DNA from: Phycisphaerales bacterium
GTDB lineage: Bacteria; Planctomycetota; Phycisphaerae; Phycisphaerales; UBA1924
Assembly: GCA_016763115.1 (NCBI GenBank)
Contig: JAESUL010000232.1
Coordinates: 1 to 5,161 of the forward strand
Direction of reading: 5' to 3'
DNA: 5,161 nt
The notes below the pieces were generated by a model. That model ran no database searches and was not told the DNA's origin. It worked only from the letters and a program-made list of their open reading frames with translations. Position numbers and translations under genes: made by a program. This document shows positions 1 to 5,015 of this stretch, one piece after another. Position 1 is the stretch's first letter; the number at the start of each line of letters is the position of its first letter.

Positions 1-705
1 GGAGAGTATCCGATCGCTATCTGCGGCTTCTGCTGGATCGTCTGCCTTGAGCGCCTCGGGGTCTGGGCGTGAAACACTCGTTGGGATTGATGTGTTTTCG
101 AGGTGAGGATGAAGCATGAATCGTGAGGGAAGCATCTCTCGTACTCGACGGGCCATTTCGAGTTGAGAGTCGGGCCACTGGAATCGACAAGCACCGACAA
201 AGTCATCCATAACACACCATCCTCCGACGCAGAGTTGGTTATGACTCCATCGGATGGCATCGCCAACATCAAGCATGTGATGCAGAGCATTGTTCCAATA
301 TACAAGATCAAAGTCTCGCTCAACACATTCATCAAAGGCGTCGGCGACATGAAATCGTACACGGTCTTCAAGTCCCAGTTCTTTGGCGAGTTTGATGCCC
401 TCGTCCACACGTACTTGACTGATCTCATAGAGGTCGAAGGATTCAACGATCCCGTTTTTGAGCAAACGGAGTTCTTTGCTTGCTCCTCCGCACCCAACCG
501 ATATTCCCCGCTCAAATCGTCCGTTGGGTGCTAGCGATCTCATGCGGTGCTCTAGGCCTCCCCACGGACCGTCAATGCTCTTTCCGCAAACGAGTTGATT
601 AATATGTTTGTGAATAACCTGGTGTGACCACCATCGGGTGCGTCCCGTTGGTTTGCGTGTAGACCAGTGCTTTGCCGCTGTTTCTAACTTTTCATTGATT
701 GACAT
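1..705 (-). CDS. Class I SAM-dependent methyltransferase (C-terminus cut by window edge)
   Basis: Open from an ATG at 705-703 to the window edge: 235 codons without a stop, so the 3' end lies outside. It should transfer a methyl group from S-adenosylmethionine in the cytoplasm; the acceptor is unknown. The Rossmann-fold motifs appear in order: motif I VGCGGA (residues 70-75), the acidic end of strand 2 in FDLYEI (E94), VADAF (D122), DLVYWNNALHHM (133-144) and the post-IV GGW (161-163). After these comes DDFVGACRFQW (166-177). I recall a similar D-[DE]-[FY]-V-G-x-x-R-F-Q-W signature in bacterial methyltransferases, some in surface-polysaccharide clusters; that link is memory-based. Start choice: the first ATG, with a weak AGG 5 bases upstream. 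It is transcribed divergently from the propeller gene. Methyltransferase fold is near certain; substrate is unassigned. Confidence 0.9.
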   Translation of the reverse strand, partial: MSINEKLETAAKHWSTRKPTGRTRWWSHQVIHKHINQLVCGKSIDGPWGGLEHRMRSLAPNGRFERGISVGCGGASKELRLLKNGIVESFDLYEISQVRVDEGIKLAKELGLEDRVRFHVADAFDECVERDFDLVYWNNALHHMLDVGDAIRWSHNQLCVGGWCVMDDFVGACRFQWPDSQLEMARRVREMLPSRFMLHPHLENTSIPTSVSRPDPEALKADDPAEAADSDRILS

Positions 706-767
706 AGTCGCCTAAGTAAACGAGAGGTTTTGATGTGCCGGAGTTGTTTCTCAAGAACGCTTCTCGA

Positions 768-794
768 ATGATAGCCCGGCGTTTGGTATGTCGA
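768..794 (-). promoter_or_regulatory. Candidate sigma70-type promoter for the methyltransferase
   Basis: Read on the minus strand: TCGACA (794-789, 5 of 6 to TTGACA), a 15-base spacer, then TATCAT (773-768, 5 of 6 to TATAAT). Both boxes are good but the spacer is shorter than the usual 16-18. It would start RNA near 761 and give a leader of about 55 bases. Planctomycete promoters are poorly characterised, so this is only a candidate. Confidence 0.3.
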
Positions 795-872
795 ATAATT
801 TGGCGGTACTCTCTTGGGCTCATATCAGGACGGGTTATACCAGTGAATTCGACGGTTTTCTTTGTTCAATCC

Positions 873-901
873 TTGTATGGCATTCGAGATCTCGGTACAG
901 T
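873..901 (+). promoter_or_regulatory. Candidate promoter for the propeller gene
   Basis: TTGTAT at 873-878 and TACAGT at 896-901 are separated by 17 bases. They match the sigma70 consensus at 3 of 6 and 4 of 6 positions. Transcription would begin near 908, inside the inverted repeat at 903-919, with a leader of about 40 bases. Weak evidence; an alternative TTGGGC/TATACC pair at 814-841 is also possible. Confidence 0.25.
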
Positions 902-902
902 T

Positions 903-919
903 GGATTAGACAATAATCC
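903..919 (+). repeat. Perfect inverted repeat upstream of the propeller gene
   Basis: GGATTA (903-908), a 5-base spacer GACAA, and TAATCC (914-919) form an exact 6-bp dyad ending about 28 bases before the chosen start codon. It overlaps the predicted transcription start, so it could be an operator or a small 5' leader hairpin. There is no U-run, so it is not a terminator. A 6-bp dyad can arise by chance. Confidence 0.4.
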
Positions 920-935
920 GTTTGCACACAGGATA

Positions 936-940
936 TGGAG
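936..940 (+). promoter_or_regulatory. Shine-Dalgarno TGGAG deciding the propeller start
   Basis: TGGAG at 936-940 lies 7 bases before ATG 948, ideal spacing, but only 1 base before the in-frame ATG at 942. An AGGA at 930-933 could serve 942 instead, giving two extra residues. 948 is preferred; either start leaves the signal peptide intact. Confidence 0.5.
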
Positions 941-947
941 CATGACC

Positions 948-2345
948 ATGCACAATCGTTCCTCCTTCGCTTTTCAATCATCACTCGCTGTTGCCGCAGC
1001 GTGCTCATTCGGCTTAGTTGCTCCGGCGATGGGGCAGGTGATCAATGAAGATTTCAAGATCGTTGCCGACGACGCAGCGACGGGCGATATCTTTGGTGTT
1101 TCCGTCGCTATCGGCGCGGGCGTTGTTGTGGTCGGCGCGCACCAAGACAGCGACAATGGTACCGATTCGGGTGCGGTGTATGTCTTTGACGCATCGACCG
1201 GAGCGCAACTCCGCAAGATTACTCCGGCTGATGGTTCGGGGGGTGATAACTTCGGATGGTCTGTTGCGATTGATGATGAGGGTATTCTTGCCATTGGTGC
1301 ACGCGGCGACGGCGATAACGGATTCCAGTCCGGATCGGCTTACTTGTTCAACGCGTTGAGCGGGGCACAGATATTTAAGCTGCTGCCCGACGACGGCGAT
1401 GATCGCGATGACTTTGGATGGTCCATCTCAATAACAAGCGGGGTGGTCGCCGTAGGTGCACGCGGCGACGAGGACAACGGCGCCGACTCGGGATCGGTGT
1501 ACCTCTTCAACGCTTCCAATGGTGCGCAGATCGCCAAGATCCTCGCTGATGACGGAGCCGCGCTCGACGAGTTCGGAACCTCGGTCGCCATCGGTGAAGG
1601 CGTGCTCGCGGTGGGGGCGGTGGGCAACGATGCCAATGTCTTTGGCGGAGGCTCGGCGTACCTCTTTGATGTCGGAACCCTCGTCCAACTCGGAAGGCTT
1701 GTCCCCGATGACCCGGGCGCATTCGACGAGTTCGGAAGTTCTATCGCTGTCGGCAGCGGTATGGTTGCCGTCGGAGCGCAGAGCGACGCGGACAACGGAT
1801 TATTCTCCGGTTCGGCGTACCTGTTTGATATTTCGACGCGGGATCAGCTACACAAGGTCCTTCCTGATGACGGCATACTAAATAGTTTCTTTGGGTATTC
1901 GATTTCGATTGATTCGGGGATCGTTGCCGTCGGGGCGTACCTGAGCCCTGTCGATGGGCTCGGTCAGGGTGCGGGGTCGGCGTACTTGTTTGATGCCGCG
2001 AGCGGGATTCAGGTCGCCAAACTGCTGCCGACCGACGGGCTTGCAGATGACCGTTTCGGCAACTCGATCTCGATCAAATCGGGGAGTGTTGCGGTGGGTT
2101 CATGGTTTGATGATGATGCGGGGGTGAGTTCGGGTTCGGTCTACTTGTTTACTTCGCCGCCACCGATTTGTGCGGCGGATCTCGCGTCGCCGTTCGGAGG
2201 TGTATTGAACCTGCAAGATGTGTTCGCGTACTTGGCATTGTTCAATGCCCAGAACCCGGCAGCGGACCTCGCAGCACCTTTCGGCACGCTGAATCTGCAA
2301 GATGTCTTTGCCTACCTTGGATTGTTCAATGCCGGTTGTCCGTGA
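948..2345 (+). CDS. Secreted seven-bladed FG-GAP beta-propeller protein with C-terminal dockerin-like tail
   Basis: 465 residues. Residues 1-29 form a signal peptide: an Arg-containing n-region, a hydrophobic core rich in Ala and Leu, and likely cleavage after AMG (27-29). Seven FG-x-S repeats follow, with FG at 49, 102, 156, 209, 262, 315 and 370, a period of 53-55 residues. Each repeat reads roughly FGxS(V/I)(A/S)I, then a VAVGA strand, a DxDNG loop, SGSAYLF and QLxKLLPDDG, i.e. four strands per blade. This fits the FG-GAP_2 type related to integrin alpha propellers. The last blade lacks its outer strand after YLF (399-401), while an orphan strand DFKIVADD sits before blade 1 (35-42), so the ring probably closes by N/C 'velcro' pairing. 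Residues 408-465 are the duplicated dockerin-like tail. No catalytic motif is seen; a binding or scaffold role is inferred. Partner unknown. Confidence 0.9.
   Translation: MHNRSSFAFQSSLAVAAACSFGLVAPAMGQVINEDFKIVADDAATGDIFGVSVAIGAGVVVVGAHQDSDNGTDSGAVYVFDASTGAQLRKITPADGSGGDNFGWSVAIDDEGILAIGARGDGDNGFQSGSAYLFNALSGAQIFKLLPDDGDDRDDFGWSISITSGVVAVGARGDEDNGADSGSVYLFNASNGAQIAKILADDGAALDEFGTSVAIGEGVLAVGAVGNDANVFGGGSAYLFDVGTLVQLGRLVPDDPGAFDEFGSSIAVGSGMVAVGAQSDADNGLFSGSAYLFDISTRDQLHKVLPDDGILNSFFGYSISIDSGIVAVGAYLSPVDGLGQGAGSAYLFDAASGIQVAKLLPTDGLADDRFGNSISIKSGSVAVGSWFDDDAGVSSGSVYLFTSPPPICAADLASPFGGVLNLQDVFAYLALFNAQNPAADLAAPFGTLNLQDVFAYLGLFNAGCP
1038..2156 (+). repeat. Seven tandem FG-GAP blade repeats (protein level)
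   Basis: The coding repeats have a unit of about 160 bases (53-55 codons). Blades 1, 2, 3 and 5 keep a D-x-D-N-G loop after VGA (for example DSDNG, DGDNG, DEDNG, DADNG), which by analogy with integrin propellers could bind calcium. Blade 4 (GNDANVFGG), blade 6 (a longer loop with SPVDGLGQ) and blade 7 (DDDAG) have diverged. The repeats differ widely at DNA level, so they are an old, selected array and not a recent expansion. Confidence 0.85.
2169..2342 (+). other. Dockerin-like tail of the propeller protein (GC-type)
   Basis: Residues 408-465. C408 opens the module and C464 closes it in the final GCP; these are the only two cysteines after the signal peptide, so a disulfide between them is likely. 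Two copies lie between: ADLASPFGGVLNLQDVFAYL and ADLAAPFGTLNLQDVFAYL. The layout is that of type I dockerin repeats (EF-hand loop then helix), but loop positions 3 and 5, normally N or D, are A and P. The first copy has one extra Gly. The role is probably attachment or sorting at the cell surface; the receptor is unknown. Confidence 0.8.
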
Positions 2346-2355
2346 TTTGCAAGAA

Positions 2356-2374
2356 AATAGACAGGTGGTCTATT
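2356..2374. terminator. Small hairpin just after the propeller stop, weak terminator candidate
   Basis: AATAGAC (2356-2362), loop AGGTG, GTCTATT (2368-2374): a perfect 7-bp stem beginning 11 bases after the stop codon. No U-run follows on the plus strand. On the minus strand it is followed by TTTTCTT, but no minus-strand gene ends here. It may stabilise the 3' end instead of terminating. Confidence 0.35.
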
Positions 2375-2403
2375 GTTAGTGCTGAAACTTCACGAGAATT
2401 GCG

Positions 2404-2431
2404 TTGTGAAACCAGCAGGGTGTGGTAGACT
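2404..2431 (+). promoter_or_regulatory. Candidate promoter for the metalloprotease gene
   Basis: TTGTGA at 2404-2409, a 16-base spacer, then TAGACT at 2426-2431; each box matches sigma70 at 4 of 6 positions. If used, the transcript would carry a leader of about 200 bases. Weak evidence; the real promoter may lie nearer the start. Confidence 0.22.
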
Positions 2432-2452
2432 GGGGTCTCGTGGAGTTTTTGG

Positions 2453-2480
2453 ATCCGGTATTTGTTCGTCCGGATTATTT
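2453..2480 (+). terminator. Inverted repeat with T-rich tail, possible terminator or attenuator
   Basis: ATCCGG (2453-2458) and CCGGAT (2470-2475) can form a GC-rich 6-bp stem with an 11-base loop, followed by TATTTT. This is a marginal intrinsic terminator shape. It could end transcripts of the propeller gene or act in the protease leader. The long loop lowers the probability. Confidence 0.28.
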
Positions 2481-2632
2481 TCGTGCCTTTGGGTGTTTCT
2501 GCTCCGGTTGGTGTTGTATTTTCGGAACACTGGTGCGAACCAAGCTTGTCTGTCTGGCTTGTATTGCTCGGCGAGATGGGGTCGGTCTCGAATATATCGA
2601 AACTGGAAACCGCTGCATTCGTGGCGATAAAG

Positions 2633-2638
2633 AGGAGG
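2633..2638 (+). promoter_or_regulatory. Strong Shine-Dalgarno AGGAGG for the metalloprotease
   Basis: A full AGGAGG lies 5 bases (all T) before ATG 2644. It fixes the start there and rules out the longer frame from 2422. It is the best ribosome binding site in the window, suggesting efficient translation. Confidence 0.9.
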
Positions 2639-2643
2639 TTTTT

Positions 2644-4821
2644 ATGTTGAGTCTATTGGTTCAAGGTGTGGCTTTGATGTGTTGTATGGCTGTCCCGGCG
2701 TTTGCGCAGTCTCCGATGGTTCGGATAGAGGGCACCCAAGTCGAGCACAAAACGATCAAAGATGTTGCAATCGGTGAACATGTACGGATCGAGAACTTTC
2801 AACTGCCAGACAGGGTGGTGGACCTTGAACTCGACCGGGTCACGGTGCTGACGCCCGATGCCCAGGTTGTTGTTGGTTCCAAGGCAGGAATCAAGAACCT
2901 TCTTCGCCCCGATGTCATCATGTTTTCCGGAACCATTGCCGGCGATCCAAACTCGACGGTGTTCATCGCCATCTCAGAGTACGGCACCAATGGGTTTGTC
3001 GATTCCGGGGGCGAGATCATCTCGATCTCGACAGGGCAATACGCCCAAGAAAAGAAGCTGCTCGAGTCGCTCAGGGCGGCACGGATGAGTGATCTGATCA
3101 ACCCTGAAGATCAGCCGCCCGTGTGTGGATACGAGGCGGGCGATGCTGAGTTCGAGCCCTCAGGGCCGATGGACGAGTTTGTGATGGGCGCCAACCGGGG
3201 CGGGGCAAGTTGTCGCGTTGCGGGGATTGCGATCGAGACCGACTGGGAGTTCACGAGCCGTATGTTCGGCGGGAACTCAAACGCAGCGGCTGCCTATGCA
3301 GTCTCCCTTGTCGGCGCGATTTCTGAGATCTACGAACGCGACATGGGTGTCCGGCTCTCGATCCCGTTCTTGCGCGTGTGGAGCGATGATTCGGATCCGT
3401 ACAACACCTCAGCAGACCCGCTCGACCAACTCCGCGATGAGTGGAACACCAATATGGGCGGGATTGACCGCACGATCGTGCATTTCTTGACAGGTCGCCA
3501 GAACACTTCCTATGGCGGCATTGCTTATCTTTCCGTGCTCTGCAATGAGAGCTTTGGGTACGGCGTTTCGGCCCATCTCAACGGATCTTTCCCCTATCCG
3601 CTCGACAATAACAACGGGGGAAACTGGGATCTTGTCGTGGTAAGCCACGAACTCGGGCACAACTTTGGCACCTCGCACACCCACAACTACACCCCCACGA
3701 TTGACGAGTGTGGCAACGGCGATTGTTCTGGAGCATTCGGTGGTACCATCATGTCGTATTGCCACTCCTGCTCGGGCGGAATAGCCAACATCGCCCTCGA
3801 GTTCCACCCGCGTGTCCAAGATGTAATCATCGGATTCATGGACTCGATCGCGTGCGATCTTGACGGACAGGGCGTCAGCGCACTGCCCGACTTTGTCGAG
3901 ACAATCGTCGATTTTTCTGTGGTGATCGATGCGCTCGGCAATGATGAATCCAACTCGTGCGACGCCATCGGGCTCTCTTCGTTCGACTCGTCATCCGCTG
4001 CCGGTGGCGTGGTGACTGTGCTTGGCGGGCAAGGACCCGGGGGGCGTGACCTTTTTCAGTATGCTCCTCCGCTCGGCTTTGATGGTGCGGATTCGTTCGA
4101 GTACATTATTGTGGGGGCTGGGGGAAGCCAGTTTACAACAGTCTCGGTCGATGTGCGTGCTTTGCGTACACCCGTGTCTCGGATTGACCCGATCGAGGGC
4201 CTTGGGGTCGAGTACTTCGCGTTGGCTAGCCCCGCCGTGTTGCCCGACTTTGACTCGCTTACACCGATCGGGACGGATACCTCTACAAGCATTTCATTCG
4301 CATCGACCGGCGGTGAGTTCATGAACTCTGGGCGTTCAGACGATGTGGGTGTGCTTTTCGAGGGGTATGTATTCGCACCACTCAACGGGATCTTCACATT
4401 CACAACAGAATCCGACGATGGATCAAAGCTCTTGATCGGAGAAGAACTGGTCGTCAACAATGATGGGCTTCACGGCATGCAAAAATCCGGTGGCTCGATC
4501 CCGCTTGCAGTTGGGTGGCATCCGATCCGCATCGAGTTCTTTGAAGCCGGCGGCGGGGCGGGATTGATCGCCACCATGAGCAGCACCGGACTGCCTGAGA
4601 TCGTGCTTGAGGATGGGGTTCTCTCTCACGAATCGGGCGATGCATGTTCGAGTGCGGATTTGGCCGACCCATTTGGTGAACTTAATCTGCAAGATGTGTT
4701 TGCCTACCTTGGAATGTTCAACGCGCAAGACCCGGCGGCGGATCTCGCTGAACCCTTCGGCACGCTGAACCTGCAAGATGTTTTCGCCTACCTCGCGTTG
4801 TTCAACAACGGTTGCCCATAA
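2644..4821 (+). CDS. Secreted reprolysin-like (M12B/ADAM-type) metzincin protease with Ig-like, PA14 and dockerin-like domains
   Basis: 725 residues. The signal peptide is 1-21, cut after AFA. The prodomain (about 22-185) resembles M12B propeptides and holds a cysteine-switch candidate, PPVCGYE (C161), like the PxMCG motif that keeps ADAM zymogens latent. The catalytic domain (about 186-404) carries HELGHNFGTSH: H335, H339 and H345 bind zinc and E336 is the catalytic base. The Met-turn is IMSYC (M370). Seven cysteines (190, 300, 356, 361, 373, 376, 404) suggest disulfides. Then come an Ig/cadherin-like module of the tandem-95 type (about 412-506: ALGND, GFDGADSFEYIIV), a PA14 domain (about 518-660, SDDGS at 590-594, a glycan- or protein-binding beta-barrel) and the dockerin-like tail (668-725). 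It should cleave extracellular protein after losing its prodomain. All key catalytic residues are present. The gene is probably its own transcription unit, ending at the terminator near 4870. Confidence 0.93.
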   Translation: MLSLLVQGVALMCCMAVPAFAQSPMVRIEGTQVEHKTIKDVAIGEHVRIENFQLPDRVVDLELDRVTVLTPDAQVVVGSKAGIKNLLRPDVIMFSGTIAGDPNSTVFIAISEYGTNGFVDSGGEIISISTGQYAQEKKLLESLRAARMSDLINPEDQPPVCGYEAGDAEFEPSGPMDEFVMGANRGGASCRVAGIAIETDWEFTSRMFGGNSNAAAAYAVSLVGAISEIYERDMGVRLSIPFLRVWSDDSDPYNTSADPLDQLRDEWNTNMGGIDRTIVHFLTGRQNTSYGGIAYLSVLCNESFGYGVSAHLNGSFPYPLDNNNGGNWDLVVVSHELGHNFGTSHTHNYTPTIDECGNGDCSGAFGGTIMSYCHSCSGGIANIALEFHPRVQDVIIGFMDSIACDLDGQGVSALPDFVETIVDFSVVIDALGNDESNSCDAIGLSSFDSSSAAGGVVTVLGGQGPGGRDLFQYAPPLGFDGADSFEYIIVGAGGSQFTTVSVDVRALRTPVSRIDPIEGLGVEYFALASPAVLPDFDSLTPIGTDTSTSISFASTGGEFMNSGRSDDVGVLFEGYVFAPLNGIFTFTTESDDGSKLLIGEELVVNNDGLHGMQKSGGSIPLAVGWHPIRIEFFEAGGGAGLIATMSSTGLPEIVLEDGVLSHESGDACSSADLADPFGELNLQDVFAYLGMFNAQDPAADLAEPFGTLNLQDVFAYLALFNNGCP
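4645..4818 (+). other. Dockerin-like tail of the metalloprotease (GC-type)
   Basis: Residues 668-725, opened by C668 and closed by C724 in the terminal GCP. The two copies read ADLADPFGELNLQDVFAYL and ADLAEPFGTLNLQDVFAYL, almost identical to those of the propeller gene. As there, the acidic loop residues at positions 3 and 5 are replaced by A and P. The tail follows PA14 directly. The shared tail implies a common anchoring or sorting partner for both proteins. Confidence 0.8.
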
Positions 4822-4858
4822 ACGCGGGCGGGCTTTGAATGAGAACGATGGTCTCAAC

Positions 4859-4884
4859 AGCGGGAGCAATCCCGTTTTTTTATT
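4859..4884 (+). terminator. Strong intrinsic terminator after the metalloprotease
   Basis: Stem CGGGA (4861-4865) and TCCCG (4870-4874), extendable by a G-T and an A-T pair, with a GCAA tetraloop of the stable GNRA class. Seven T follow at 4875-4881. It sits about 40 bases after the stop codon and separates this gene from the next. Confidence 0.88.
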
Positions 4885-4967
4885 GGTTTGTGCGGGTAAT
4901 CGGACCTGGGATTTTGCCAATATGCCCCGAATACCGGCGGTTTTGGTGAGCAGGCGCACGGGTCGAG

Positions 4968-4973
4968 TACAAT
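4968..4973 (+). promoter_or_regulatory. Candidate -10 box for the EEP gene
   Basis: TACAAT matches TATAAT at 5 of 6 positions and lies 42 bases before the start codon. The best -35 is poor: TTGGTG at 4943-4948, with a 19-base spacer. A promoter is expected here because the terminator at 4859-4884 isolates the downstream gene. Confidence 0.35.
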
Positions 4974-5005
4974 CGTGACCACGAAATGAACCCTCTGTGT
5001 ATGAA

Positions 5006-5010
5006 AAGGA
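5006..5010 (+). promoter_or_regulatory. Shine-Dalgarno AAGGA deciding the EEP gene start
   Basis: AAGGA lies 5 bases before ATG 5016. In-frame ATGs at 4986 and 5001 have no such site upstream, so 5016 is preferred. It also gives the most typical signal peptide. Confidence 0.65.
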
Positions 5011-5015
5011 ATGCC

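Larger units (their letters stand above)
706..947. other. Divergent intergenic region
   Basis: About 240 bases between the methyltransferase start and the propeller start. The plus-strand frame stays open back to a GTG at 735, but the extra ~70 residues have no recognisable domain and would place the clear signal peptide in the middle of the protein, so I treat the region as non-coding. It holds candidate promoters for both genes and an inverted repeat at 903-919. Confidence 0.7.
2346..2643 (+). other. Intergenic region before the metalloprotease gene
   Basis: 298 bases. The protease frame stays open back to 2422, but that stretch would encode a Cys- and Trp-rich peptide with no resemblance to a domain, and it precedes a textbook signal peptide, so it is not counted as coding. 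The region contains the hairpin at 2356-2374, a weak promoter candidate at 2404-2431, an inverted repeat followed by T-rich DNA at 2453-2480, and a wobble-containing hairpin (CGCTGC/GTGGCG, 2611-2626) just before the ribosome binding site. No tRNA or known riboswitch was recognised. Confidence 0.65.

Noticed and set aside
163..534. Plus-strand open frame of 123 codons
   Set aside because: It lies antisense to the methyltransferase, whose minus-strand translation carries all family motifs; the plus-strand product has no recognisable domain, signal or ribosome binding site.
699..727. Perfect TTGACA at 699-704 on the plus strand as a -35 box
   Set aside because: No acceptable -10 box lies 16-18 bases downstream (the sequence there is GAGAGG-like), and it falls in the coding start of the methyltransferase.
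735..941. N-terminal extension of the propeller gene from GTG 735
   Set aside because: It would bury a clear signal peptide about 70 residues inside the protein; the sequence looks non-coding and a well-spaced Shine-Dalgarno sits before 948.
1302..1472. Two RGD tripeptides (residues 119-121 and 172-174) in the propeller, recalling integrin ligands
   Set aside because: They fall in the repeated GARGDxDNG blade loop and are best explained by the D-x-D-N-G loop consensus; other blades have HQD or QSD at the same place.
974..2428. Overlapping open frames on both strands across the propeller gene
   Set aside because: They are shadows produced by the biased, repetitive codon pattern of the propeller; their translations are low-complexity Ser/Pro/Thr/Arg-rich.
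2422..2643. N-terminal extension of the metalloprotease from 2422
   Set aside because: AGGAGG placed 5 bases before ATG 2644 and the signal peptide that begins there decide the start; the upstream peptide is Cys/Trp-rich without domain character.
2799..4978. Overlapping open frames on both strands across and just beyond the metalloprotease
   Set aside because: They have no domains or start signals and conflict with a gene that has a complete metzincin active site; the frame at 4778-4978 also runs through the strong terminator.
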